Assembly: GCA_047975295.1 (NCBI GenBank) | Contig: JBKEDH010000073.1 | Span: forward strand, 1-14,249 | Length of the DNA stretch: 14,249 nucleotides | Direction: 5' to 3' | Source: JBKEDH01 sp047975295 | GTDB lineage: Bacteria > Bacteroidota > Bacteroidia > Flavobacteriales > Flavobacteriaceae | Shown here: one piece after another, positions 6,863-14,249 of the stretch | Layout: every line of letters begins with the position of its first letter | How positions within the stretch are numbered: position 1 is the first letter of the stretch | Notes under the pieces: generated by a model | The model's input: only the letters and a program-made list of their open reading frames with translations | What the model was told of the DNA's origin: nothing | The model's database searches: none | Program-made: the position numbers and the translations under genes

Positions 6863-8212
6863 ATGAAAATAATTATTGCAGGAGCTGGCGAAGTAGGATT
6901 TCATTTGGCCAAGCTACTATCGTACGAGTCGCAGGAAATAACACTAATAGATACCAGTAAGGAGAGTTTGCAGTATGCCGAGACGCATTTGGATATTAGG
7001 GTTATTAAGGGAGATACTACATCTATATCCATTTTAAAAGATGCCAATATAAACAGTTGCGAACTGTTTATAGCGGTAACATCGAGCGAAACCACCAATA
7101 TAACGGCTTGTGCCTTGGCCAAGCAGTTGGGTGCAAACAAGACCATAGCGAGGATTTCCAATACCGAATTTATAAACCACAGAAACGAGATCCGTTTTGC
7201 GCGTTTTGGTATCGATGAATTGATATCACCCGAGGCATTGGCAGCTTCGGAGATCGAACTGTCGTTAAAACAAAGTTCTTTTAAAGAAAGTTATGAGTTT
7301 GAAAACGGAGCACTTTCCATGGCCAGTTTAACACTTTCCAGATCGGCTTCTTTTGTGGGAAAAACAATAAAGGAAGCTGCTCAGATTTTTCCCGAGATAC
7401 ATTTTGTGCCCATAGCCATCCAGCGTTTTGGTACACAGTTTACTATAATTCCGCGGGGAGATACCGTGTTTGAAAGAGGAGATAAAGTGGTTTTTATAAC
7501 TTCGGAAGGAGGTGCCGAAGAGCTTTGTAAGCTTACAGGAAAAGCCAATAAAGAAATAAATAACGTTATGGTTTTAGGCGGTACGCTTATAGGATATAAG
7601 GCCTCACGGAATTTAAGTGACAAATCATTTAACGTAAAACTTATTGAAAAAGATAAGGATCGTGCTTTCGATTTGGCCGATATGTTGCCAAAAACCATGG
7701 TAATTAATGGCGATGGACGTAATGTTGACTTACTTGAAGAGGAAAATATTGATAGTATGGATGCATTTATAGCGGTTACCGATAATTCCGAAACCAATAT
7801 TATGTCGTGTTTGGTGGCAAAATCCAAAGGTGTGAAAAAAACCGTTGCATTAGTTGAAAATATGGATTATTTCGATTTGTCGCATTCCATAGGTATTGAT
7901 ACTTTGGTAAACAAAAAGCTTTTGGCTGCCAATAATATTTTTAGGTACATACGAAAAGGCGAAGTAGTGGCCATGACCAAGCTAAGTAACCTTAATGCCG
8001 AACTATTGGAGTTTGAGGTTAAGGAGACCTCGAAGGTATGCAATAAATTTATAAAGAATATAGGATTTCCGCGTTCGGCCATTATTGGCGGAGTAATAAG
8101 GGATGGTGTAGGTATGACTGCCTTGGGCAATTTTAAAATCCAAAAAGGAGACCGAGTAGTTGTATGCAGTTTGTTACAATCTATAAAAAGTGTGGAAAAA
8201 TTATTTTTGTAA
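6863..8212 (+). CDS. trkA: Trk potassium uptake system regulatory subunit TrkA
   Basis: This 449-residue peripheral membrane protein binds NAD(H) or adenine nucleotides and gates the TrkH potassium channel from the cytoplasm. It has the duplicated architecture of long TrkA: RCK_N Rossmann domain 1 opens with IIIAGAGEVG (3-12) and the acidic strand end LIDTSKE, followed by RCK_C domain 1 (about 140-225, including IPRGDTVFERGDKVVFIT). Rossmann domain 2 starts near 233 with VMVLGGTLIG, and RCK_C domain 2 runs from about 370 to the end (KIQKGDRVVVCSL). The length matches E. coli TrkA (458). The ATG at 6863 puts the glycine motif at the extreme N-terminus, as expected. trkH follows 96 bases later on the same strand. 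An ordinary core gene with no defects seen. Confidence 0.97.
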   Translation: MKIIIAGAGEVGFHLAKLLSYESQEITLIDTSKESLQYAETHLDIRVIKGDTTSISILKDANINSCELFIAVTSSETTNITACALAKQLGANKTIARISNTEFINHRNEIRFARFGIDELISPEALAASEIELSLKQSSFKESYEFENGALSMASLTLSRSASFVGKTIKEAAQIFPEIHFVPIAIQRFGTQFTIIPRGDTVFERGDKVVFITSEGGAEELCKLTGKANKEINNVMVLGGTLIGYKASRNLSDKSFNVKLIEKDKDRAFDLADMLPKTMVINGDGRNVDLLEEENIDSMDAFIAVTDNSETNIMSCLVAKSKGVKKTVALVENMDYFDLSHSIGIDTLVNKKLLAANNIFRYIRKGEVVAMTKLSNLNAELLEFEVKETSKVCNKFIKNIGFPRSAIIGGVIRDGVGMTALGNFKIQKGDRVVVCSLLQSIKSVEKLFL

Positions 8213-8217
8213 AGAGG

Positions 8218-8238
8218 AATAATGAAACACCCATTATT
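8218..8238 (+). terminator. Weak hairpin between trkA and trkH
   Basis: AATAATG and CATTATT form a perfect 7-bp stem around a 7-base loop, six bases after the trkA stop. The stem has one G-C pair and no following U-tract, so it is at most an attenuator or an mRNA-processing structure; it may also be chance. Confidence 0.2.
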
Positions 8239-8308
8239 AAGTTTTAATCACACAGCAGAATGTTAATTTGGGGTTCCATGTGACCATCAAAACAATAAAT
8301 ATTAACAC

Positions 8309-9802
8309 ATGAAACTCAACTATAAAATTATATTTCATTTTCTTGGGCTGTTATTGCTGTTTAACGGAGGCTTTATGTTAATTGCTTCGCTTATAAGTTT
8401 AATTTATAGCGACGGGGCGACTCTAAATATATTAATGGCAGGATTTACGGTTATTTTAGCCGGTGTTATAACCATGCTGTTTACCCGAAAGCACAGTAAG
8501 GAAATGAACAAACGTGAGGGGTATGTTGTGGTAGCCTTTGGATGGATTATGATGTCCCTTTCGGGAACTTTACCTTATTTAACAACGGGAAGCATACCCA
8601 GTTTTACCAATGCCTTTTTTGAAACCATGTCGGGTTATACCACAACAGGAGCTTCTATTTTAAACGATATCGAAGCCTTGCCCAAAGGTGTTTTGTTTTG
8701 GCGCAGTACAACCCATTGGATTGGTGGTATGGGAATTATTGTTCTTGCCATTGCTATTTTGCCTTTGTTGGGTATTGGTGGTATGCAGCTTTTTACAGCC
8801 GAAGCACCCGGGCCAAGTGCCGATAAGCTCCATCCACGAATTACCGATACAGCCAAACGTTTATGGTTAATATATTTTGGTTATACCGCTGCCGAAACAC
8901 TCTTGTTAAAGTTAGCGGGAATGTCGTTTTTCGATGCAATAAACCATTCTATGGCAACGCTCTCAACGGGAGGGTTTTCTACAAAAAATGCCAGTATAGC
9001 TTACTGGAACCATAAACCTTTAATACAATATATTGTTATTCTGTTTATGTTTTTGGCAGGAGCCAACTTTGTGCTAAGTTATTTTGCATTTAAAGGTAGG
9101 ATACAGAAAATTATCCAAGATGATGAGTTTAAACTCTATTTTAGATTTGTTGCCGTATTTACAACAATAGCTGGACTTATTATTTATTTTAGTGCCGATA
9201 TGTCTATTTCGAGTATAGACCACCCCATGGTTTGGGGCGAGGCCGAAAGTGCTTTTAGACATGCCTTGTTTCAAGTGTTAACGGTAATTACCACCACAGG
9301 TTTTGTTTCGGCCGATTATACTTTATGGACACCCTTTTTAACCGTTTTCTTTTTCGGACTTATGTTTTTAGGTGGTTCGGCAGGAAGCACATCGGGAGGT
9401 GTAAAAGTAGTGCGCCATCTGTTGCTTATAAAAAATGGGTTTATGGAGTTTAAAAGAGCTTTACATCCAAATGCTATTTTGCCCGTGCGCTATAATAAGA
9501 GAGCAGTTACAGGAAATATAGTCTTTAACGTTTTGGGCTTTTTTATCCTGTATATGCTATCTTTTATTGTGGGAGCCTTAGTATTTTCTATGTTCGATCT
9601 TGATTTTGAGTCGGCCATAGGGCTTTCAGCGTCCAGTTTGGGTAATGTGGGACCGGCCTTGGGCAATTTTGGGCCGGTTAACAATTATGCGGCATTACCA
9701 CCATTAGCACAATGGTGGGCTTCGTTTTTAATGCTTATTGGCCGTTTGGAGCTATTTACGGTACTTATTTTGTTAACACCGTTTTTTTGGAGGAATAGGT
9801 AG
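8309..9802 (+). CDS. trkH: Trk potassium uptake channel subunit TrkH
   Basis: This 497-residue inner-membrane protein of the TrkH/KtrB superfamily forms the potassium pathway gated by TrkA. It contains four pore-loop repeats with their selectivity-filter sequences: TTTGAS (111-116), STGGFS (219-224), TTTGFV (328-333) and LGNVGP (444-449). THWIGGMGI follows the first filter, and GGSAGSTSGGVKVVR lies between filters three and four, as in the TrkH intramembrane loop. Hydrophobic segments cover most of the protein, and it ends in a short RNR tail. The ATG at 8309 begins just before the first hydrophobic helix. No promoter is obvious in the 96 bases after trkA, so co-transcription with trkA is likely. 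Confidence 0.97.
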   Translation: MKLNYKIIFHFLGLLLLFNGGFMLIASLISLIYSDGATLNILMAGFTVILAGVITMLFTRKHSKEMNKREGYVVVAFGWIMMSLSGTLPYLTTGSIPSFTNAFFETMSGYTTTGASILNDIEALPKGVLFWRSTTHWIGGMGIIVLAIAILPLLGIGGMQLFTAEAPGPSADKLHPRITDTAKRLWLIYFGYTAAETLLLKLAGMSFFDAINHSMATLSTGGFSTKNASIAYWNHKPLIQYIVILFMFLAGANFVLSYFAFKGRIQKIIQDDEFKLYFRFVAVFTTIAGLIIYFSADMSISSIDHPMVWGEAESAFRHALFQVLTVITTTGFVSADYTLWTPFLTVFFFGLMFLGGSAGSTSGGVKVVRHLLLIKNGFMEFKRALHPNAILPVRYNKRAVTGNIVFNVLGFFILYMLSFIVGALVFSMFDLDFESAIGLSASSLGNVGPALGNFGPVNNYAALPPLAQWWASFLMLIGRLELFTVLILLTPFFWRNR

Positions 9803-9970
9803 GTAAGCGGGGGTACAATAATAAATTAAAGGTTTGATATTTGATGTATTTTTTTGAGGAAAATCGAAAGGATATATCTTTAAAACCAACATATCAGCCC
9901 AAAAAAGATACAAGATTATATTACGATTTAAATTATAGCGTATATTTAACTTAATACCAAAATTATACCG

Positions 9971-9978
9971 TACATTTG
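9971..9978 (+). promoter_or_regulatory. Putative -7 element of typA promoter
   Basis: TACATTTG matches TANNTTTG and ends 23 bases before the typA ATG. The surrounding 9803-10001 gap is AT-rich and shows no strong terminator for trkH and no -33 TTG at the expected spacing. Confidence 0.5.
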
Positions 9979-10001
9979 CACGCTTAAAATAAAGATGCGT
10001 T

Positions 10002-11801
10002 ATGGCGAACATTAAAAATATTGCGATTATAGCTCACGTCGATCATGGTAAAACTACTTTGGTCGATAAAATTATGTATCATTGTCAATTGTTCAGAGAG
10101 AATGAAAATACAGGTGATTTAATTCTGGATAACAACGATTTAGAGCGAGAAAGAGGAATAACCATAACATCTAAAAATGTTTCGGTTACTTATAAAGGAT
10201 CAAAAATTAATATTATAGATACACCAGGCCACGCCGATTTTGGGGGGGAAGTAGAACGTGTACTTAATATGGCCGACGGTGTTTTACTTTTGGTCGATGC
10301 TTTTGAAGGGCCTATGCCGCAAACCCGCTTCGTATTACAAAAGGCCATAAGCCTTGGCTTAAAGCCTTGCGTGGTTGTAAATAAAGTAGATAAAGAAAAC
10401 TGCACACCCGATGAGGTACACGAAAAAGTATTCGATTTAATGTTCGAACTTGGCGCAGAGGAATGGCAATTGGACTTCCCGACAGTTTATGGTTCTGCCA
10501 AAAATAATTGGATGAGTGAAGACTGGCAAAAACCAACTAATAACATCGAGCCTTTACTCGATATGGTAATAGAACATATACCCGAACCCAGAATAGAAAC
10601 GGGAACAACCCAAATGTTAATTACATCTTTGGATTATTCGTCGTTTACAGGACGTATAGCTATTGGACGTTTAACCCGAGGAGAATTAAAGGTTGGACAA
10701 AATATTTCATTGGTAAAACGCGATGGCAGTATTACAAAGTCAAAAATAAAGGAACTGCACACATTTGAAGGTGTAGGACGTAAAAAAGTAGAAGCCGTTC
10801 AAGCTGGCGACATTTGTGCCATTGTAGGTCTTGAAGGATTTGATATAGGTGATACCGTTGCCGATTGGGAAAACCCCGAAGGCCTAAAAACCATTGCCAT
10901 AGACGAACCCACCATGAGCATGTTGTTTACCATTAACGATTCACCTTTTTTTGGAAAAGATGGAAAATACGTGACTTCCCGGCATATCAAGGAGCGTTTG
11001 TTTAAAGAACTTGAAAAAAACTTGGCTCTGCGTGTCGAGGAAACCGATAGCGCAGATAAGTTTATGGTTTTCGGTCGGGGAGTATTGCATTTATCGGTTT
11101 TAATCGAAACCATGCGTCGCGAAGGTTACGAACTTCAAATTGGACAGCCACAGGTTATTATAAAAGAAATTGATGGTGCAAAATGTGAACCCGTTGAAGA
11201 AATGGCTATCGATTTACCCGAAGAAGTTTCAGGAAAAGCCATAGAGATGGTAACACTCCGTAAAGGCGAAATGTTAAGTATGGAAGCTAAGGGCGAACGA
11301 ATGGTTTGTGAGTTTATTATACCATCAAGAGGAATTATCGGGTTACGAAACCAATTGTTAACGGCAACAGCAGGCGAGGCCATTATGGCACACCGTTTTA
11401 AAGAGTATCAGCCACTAAAAGGTGGTATTCCCGAACGCCAAAACGGAAGTTTGGTATCTATGGAAAACGGTACTGCAATTCCTTATTCTATTGATAAGTT
11501 ACAGGAAAGGGGCAAGTTTTTTATCGATCCGGGCGACGATATTTACGAAGGACAGGTTATTGGCGAAAATTCGCGTGGCGACGATATGACCGTTAATGTG
11601 ACCAAAACCAAAAAATTGAGCAATGTGCGTAGTGCCGGAGCCGACGATAAAGCCAGAATTGTACCGGCAATTAAATTTTCGTTGGAAGAAGCTTTGGAAT
11701 ACATACAAAAAGACGAATATGTCGAGGTAACACCCAATCACTTGCGTTTACGTAAAATATTATTGACGGAAGTAGATAGAAAACGAAATAAATTGGTTTA
11801 A
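10002..11801 (+). CDS. typA: Ribosome-associated translational GTPase TypA/BipA
   Basis: This 599-residue translation-factor GTPase binds the 70S ribosome at the elongation-factor site and is linked to ribosome assembly and stress or cold responses. The GTPase motifs are complete: G1 AHVDHGKTT (11-19), switch I with ERERGITI (48-55), G3 DTPGH (73-77), G4 NKVD (127-130) and G5 SAK near 165. The EF-G-like domains II, III and V follow, and the C-terminal TypA-specific domain includes RSAGADDKARIVPAIKFSLEEALEYI and ends VDRKRNKLV. The length is typical (about 600). The ATG at 10002 is preferred to one at 9994, which opens a six-codon frame. It heads a compact operon: the next gene starts 4 bases after the stop. 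Confidence 0.98.
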   Translation: MANIKNIAIIAHVDHGKTTLVDKIMYHCQLFRENENTGDLILDNNDLERERGITITSKNVSVTYKGSKINIIDTPGHADFGGEVERVLNMADGVLLLVDAFEGPMPQTRFVLQKAISLGLKPCVVVNKVDKENCTPDEVHEKVFDLMFELGAEEWQLDFPTVYGSAKNNWMSEDWQKPTNNIEPLLDMVIEHIPEPRIETGTTQMLITSLDYSSFTGRIAIGRLTRGELKVGQNISLVKRDGSITKSKIKELHTFEGVGRKKVEAVQAGDICAIVGLEGFDIGDTVADWENPEGLKTIAIDEPTMSMLFTINDSPFFGKDGKYVTSRHIKERLFKELEKNLALRVEETDSADKFMVFGRGVLHLSVLIETMRREGYELQIGQPQVIIKEIDGAKCEPVEEMAIDLPEEVSGKAIEMVTLRKGEMLSMEAKGERMVCEFIIPSRGIIGLRNQLLTATAGEAIMAHRFKEYQPLKGGIPERQNGSLVSMENGTAIPYSIDKLQERGKFFIDPGDDIYEGQVIGENSRGDDMTVNVTKTKKLSNVRSAGADDKARIVPAIKFSLEEALEYIQKDEYVEVTPNHLRLRKILLTEVDRKRNKLV

Positions 11802-11805
11802 AACG

Positions 11806-12576
11806 GTGCAGGCCAATACTGTAAAACAGCCTGTTTTAAGGCAAGTGGTACACTCAAAATACATTGATGTTTTTGGAGTAGTTCTAGTCTTGGGCATTAG
11901 TATATACAGGAAATTTCACGAAACCATTTACTATCAAGGCGGTATTGTTTTTAACATACCGCCTTCTCAGTTAATAAGCTATATAGAAAAAGGAGCTTTC
12001 CCCATTGGACTGCTTTCTACCTTGGGAGCCGTAGTGTCGTTATTGGCAGCAAGAATGATTGTTAAGCAAAAAAACCTGGGAAATTTAATAGGTGTTTTTA
12101 CAACTGTAAATTCCGGTATTATCGACTATTTGTTTGGTAACCATTCGGCCATTATCACTTATCCCTTAACATTTTTTATAGCCATTCTCGCTACAAAAAA
12201 ATGGTACGATGGTGAAAAAATAAAACGAGCAGATACCAGATATTACCTTTTAATACTTTGTGCTTTTACACTAGCCTATGCGTTAGTATTTTTGGGATTT
12301 TGTTGGTTTGGAACTCCCATAAACACTCCTATTTTTAAGCATAGTGTAGCCATTATTTTTGGAATTTCATTGGTAGGGAATATTAGTACGGTTTTTAAAT
12401 ACGAACAAACATTTTTAACTTGGACGTTTTATAATCTGGCACAGATTACAAAAAATGTAATACAGGGCAATTTGGCCAATGTAATCAAACATTTGTTTTA
12501 TATTGCCAATTCAATTTTAACATTCTTCGATTGGAAAATAAATGGCGATGTAGTGAAAAAAGTAAAAGGACAATAA
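11806..12576 (+). CDS. PnuC-like integral membrane protein, possible vitamin or nucleoside transporter
   Basis: The 256-residue protein is strongly hydrophobic, with about seven or eight probable membrane segments (near 20-35, 64-84, 91-110, 114-130, 146-168, 179-198, 202-219 and 226-243). Its layout resembles the PnuC family (nicotinamide riboside transporters related to SWEET proteins): two similar halves, each with a glycine-rich helix followed by a basic loop, e.g. GLLSTLGAVVSLLAARM (68-84) and IIFGISLVGNISTVFKYEQ (183-201), then aromatic/Asn-rich WTFYNLAQITKNVIQGN (206-222). The ending FYIANSILTFFDWK is also PnuC-like. The start is GTG at 11806-11808; the next methionine is M84, inside the membrane region. 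Gaps of 4 bases to typA and 3 bases to the next gene indicate co-transcription. The substrate is not readable. No riboswitch is seen. Confidence 0.65.
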   Translation: MQANTVKQPVLRQVVHSKYIDVFGVVLVLGISIYRKFHETIYYQGGIVFNIPPSQLISYIEKGAFPIGLLSTLGAVVSLLAARMIVKQKNLGNLIGVFTTVNSGIIDYLFGNHSAIITYPLTFFIAILATKKWYDGEKIKRADTRYYLLILCAFTLAYALVFLGFCWFGTPINTPIFKHSVAIIFGISLVGNISTVFKYEQTFLTWTFYNLAQITKNVIQGNLANVIKHLFYIANSILTFFDWKINGDVVKKVKGQ

Positions 12577-12579
12577 TAT

Positions 12580-12813
12580 ATGGAGATTATTGGCGTTAAC
12601 ATTACGGAATGGATTGGTTATTTGGCCATGGCGACCGTATTAGTTTCGTTTTTAATGAAATCGGTTAAAAAATTACGCTTAATAAATGCATTGGGCTGTT
12701 TGTTTTTCGTGGTCTATGGTTTTTTACTACAGCCCGTTTCTTTCCCTATTATAATAACAAATACAGCAATATTTTGCATTAATTCTTTTTACCTGTTGAA
12801 AAAACAAGGTTAG
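12580..12813 (+). CDS. Small YgjV-like / SemiSWEET-like three-helix membrane protein
   Basis: The 77-residue protein has three membrane segments (about 11-27, 34-51 and 54-73) joined by a short basic loop (KSVKKLR, 28-33). Its pattern, IGYLAMATVLVSFLMKSVKKLRLINALGC in the first half (shown to position 40) then VVYGFLLQPVSFPIIITN (44-61), resembles the YgjV inner-membrane family and the triple-helix unit of SemiSWEET/PQ-loop transporters, which work as dimers. Such proteins are sometimes mislabelled uroporphyrinogen decarboxylase in flavobacterial records; nothing here supports that enzyme. The ATG at 12580 is 3 bases after the PnuC-like stop, so it is probably the last gene of the typA operon. 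Function is unknown; transport is inference from fold resemblance. Confidence 0.7.
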   Translation: MEIIGVNITEWIGYLAMATVLVSFLMKSVKKLRLINALGCLFFVVYGFLLQPVSFPIIITNTAIFCINSFYLLKKQG

Positions 12814-12864
12814 ATGTACGTTTTTTTATATGTTAGTTTGTTTTGTCGGCATATTTTATAAACT

Positions 12865-12891
12865 GAGCCTGTTTTTTGTATTAGTACAAAA
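12865..12891 (+). repeat. Solo end-like sequence of the MITE plus short AT-rich hairpin
   Basis: GAGCCTGTTTTT (12865-12876) is identical over 12 nt to the reverse complement of the right end of the element at 6529-6686. It overlaps TTTTGTA-TTAG-TACAAAA (12874-12891), a perfect 7-bp stem with a 4-base loop. No second end is visible nearby. It could be a remnant, a weak terminator after the typA operon, or chance. Confidence 0.25.
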
Positions 12892-12993
12892 TTATTAGTT
12901 ATTTTTTGTGTTCCGAATTTACTTACCGACTAAGCGGGATTTTAAATTTATCCGGGATATGGATTGTTGCCCAATTAATACTACCCCTACCTG

Positions 12994-13001
12994 TACATTT
13001 A
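12994..13001 (+). promoter_or_regulatory. Weak -7 candidate for the flippase gene
   Basis: TACATTTA differs from TANNTTTG in the last base, and a TTG at 12967-12969 lies 24 bases upstream, slightly beyond the usual spacing. Position (23 bases before the TTG start) is the main support. Confidence 0.25.
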
Positions 13002-13024
13002 TGGTTAAGAAATAAAGTACAATA

Positions 13025-14249
13025 TTGAAAAGAACATTAGGCCACATACATAAACTGGACAAGAGAAAAGATACTTCTCTATATACGGTACTTATTGCGG
13101 TTAAAATAATAGTTGGTATTATTATAACCAAGGTGTTGTCTGTTGTTGTAGGACCTTTAGGGTTAGCACTTGTAGGTAATTTTCAGGATTTTGTTACCGC
13201 CTTTCAAAATATCTCTATAATGGGATTTTATAAAGGTGTTAGCAATGTGGTATCTCATGTTAAGGACAGTATTTTGGAGTTGAGTAAAGTTGTTTCAACG
13301 GTATATTATATTGGCTTTTTTGTTACTTTTCTTGTTTCGTTTTTTTGTTACTTTAACGCAGAGTCCATCAACAAATTAATTTTTCCAAGATATAATAGCT
13401 ACGCTTATGTTGTTCGGGTTTTTGCTTTAGTTTTGCCTTTTTATGCTGTAAATATGTTTTCGTTTGCCATAATGTGGGGTTTTTCTAAGCGGAATAGTTT
13501 TATGGTTATAAACATTATAGGGCAGGTGTTGATTGTTTGTATAGCCCTGCTTTTAATTTTTATTAACAGGGTTGAAGGCGCCCTTATTTCCGTTGCCATA
13601 TCAGAATCCATTATTTTTCTAATAACGTTGGTAGCTATTGTAAACAGGCGTAGTATGGTGCCGCTTGTTAAAGTTGAAAATTTTGATTTTGGGGTTCTAA
13701 AAAAGCTTTGGTCTTTCTCTCTAATAGCGCTGTTTGCATTTGTTTTTGCACCGTTAATATCTATTACAATTAGAATGTATATTATTGAAACGGTAAGTTA
13801 TAGAGACGCTGGTTTTTGGGAGGCCATACGGCGGGTTTCTAACGGATATATGGCCGTAATCGGGCCAATTGTGGCTATGTGGGCATTGTCTGGATTTCCA
13901 GAAATACAAAGTTTTAAAAAAACAAGAAAAAGGATAATACAATCTTATAGAAAGATAATCCCTATTTTGGTATTGATATTATTAGTTGTATTTTTTACAA
14001 AATCTTTAATCGTAAAACTTATCTTTACAGACGAATTCGAGCCCATTAAAAACCTGTTTAAATGGCAACTTATGGGGGATTTTGTAAAAATGTTATCGGC
14101 AGTAATAGTCTATCAGTTCTTGGCTAAAAGGATGTTTTGGTATTATGTTGTTATCGAAGCATTTTTCATATTTATATGGTACACAACGAGTGTTTATTTT
14201 ATAGATATGTACCATAGTGCTCAAGGAGCGGTAATTGCCCATTTTGTAA
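13025..14249 (+). CDS. Wzx-type O-antigen/polysaccharide flippase, 3' end outside window
   Basis: I translated 408 uninterrupted codons running off the right edge. The protein resembles O-antigen translocases of the WzxE/RfbX type (MOP superfamily), which flip undecaprenyl-diphosphate-linked oligosaccharide across the inner membrane for surface polysaccharide assembly. The family-typical N-terminal segment is present: a hydrophobic helix, ITKVLSVVVGPLGLALVGNF (34-53), then FQNISIMGFYKGVSNVVSH. At least eight further hydrophobic segments follow, separated by basic loops such as KKTRKRIIQSYRK. The start is TTG at 13025: an in-frame TAA at 13013-13015 closes the frame upstream, and the first ATG (about 13220) lies beyond the conserved helix and GPLGLALVGNF motif. 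About 420 residues is usual, so little is missing. It lies 211 bases after the typA operon, probably as a separate unit. Confidence 0.85.
   Translation, partial: MKRTLGHIHKLDKRKDTSLYTVLIAVKIIVGIIITKVLSVVVGPLGLALVGNFQDFVTAFQNISIMGFYKGVSNVVSHVKDSILELSKVVSTVYYIGFFVTFLVSFFCYFNAESINKLIFPRYNSYAYVVRVFALVLPFYAVNMFSFAIMWGFSKRNSFMVINIIGQVLIVCIALLLIFINRVEGALISVAISESIIFLITLVAIVNRRSMVPLVKVENFDFGVLKKLWSFSLIALFAFVFAPLISITIRMYIIETVSYRDAGFWEAIRRVSNGYMAVIGPIVAMWALSGFPEIQSFKKTRKRIIQSYRKIIPILVLILLVVFFTKSLIVKLIFTDEFEPIKNLFKWQLMGDFVKMLSAVIVYQFLAKRMFWYYVVIEAFFIFIWYTTSVYFIDMYHSAQGAVIAHFV

Noticed and set aside
7381..7827. Minus-strand frame of 148 codons
   Set aside because: It lies inside trkA, on the opposite strand, with low-complexity Ser/Ile/Thr composition.
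9773..10012. Minus-strand frame of 79 codons spanning the trkH-typA gap
   Set aside because: It overlaps the end of trkH, the typA promoter and the typA start; no family resemblance, and basic/aromatic composition expected of AT-rich non-coding DNA.
13001..13015. ATG at 13001 as the flippase start
   Set aside because: It opens a four-codon frame ending at TAA 13013-13015, so it cannot start the flippase. A sequencing error joining it is possible but not needed, because TTG at 13025 gives a sensible N-terminus.
12919..13131. Minus-strand frame of 70 codons
   Set aside because: It is antisense to the flippase leader and N-terminus, where the plus-strand frame shows conserved flippase sequence.
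1..14249. CRISPR array, tRNA, rRNA, complete insertion sequence, riboswitch, toxin-antitoxin or defence system
   Set aside because: I looked for regularly spaced repeats, cloverleaf ends, transposase motifs and small paired genes and saw none. Apart from the repeats noted, the intergenic regions are plain AT-rich sequence.

Overview
The window looks like chromosomal DNA of a flavobacterium (phylum Bacteroidota). The evidence is low GC, several TANNTTTG promoter elements, no Shine-Dalgarno-like leaders where I checked, and a gene set containing the type IX secretion protein PorT, the TamL lipoprotein form of the TamA/BamA family, and a menaquinone-type UbiE methyltransferase. I cannot name a genus. 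Most of the window is ordinary core genome.

Layout. Positions 1-1052 (minus) hold class II fructose-bisphosphate aldolase, cut at its C-terminus by the window edge. A 343-base gap follows, with a perfect 16-bp-arm palindrome and a repeated GTTTAGTACACG motif. tamL (1396-3951, minus) comes next and is divergent from a SpoU/TrmH-type RNA methyltransferase (4236-4958, plus). That gene converges on porT (4968-5699, minus), which lies just downstream of ubiE/menG (5705-6448, minus) in a likely operon. A 414-base divergent intergenic region carries a 158-bp MITE-like element. trkA (6863-8212) and trkH (8309-9802), both plus, encode a Trk potassium uptake system. typA/bipA (10002-11801) leads a tight plus-strand operon with a PnuC-like membrane protein (GTG start at 11806) and a 77-residue YgjV-like membrane protein. 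The right edge holds the first 408 codons of a Wzx-type O-antigen/polysaccharide flippase with a TTG start at 13025. It may mark the start of a surface-polysaccharide locus.

Functions group into envelope biogenesis and secretion (TamL, PorT, Wzx), central metabolism and respiration (aldolase, menaquinone methylation), ion homeostasis (TrkA/TrkH), and translation or ribosome maintenance (TypA, RNA methyltransferase).

I did not find a convincing undescribed multi-gene system. The most notable unexplained signals are the small non-coding repeats: inverted 16-nt copies bracketing tamL, the nested palindrome beside fba, and the MITE-like element between ubiE and trkA. The adjacent pair of PnuC-like and SemiSWEET-like small membrane proteins behind typA also stands out. 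I saw no rRNA, tRNA, CRISPR array or intact insertion sequence.
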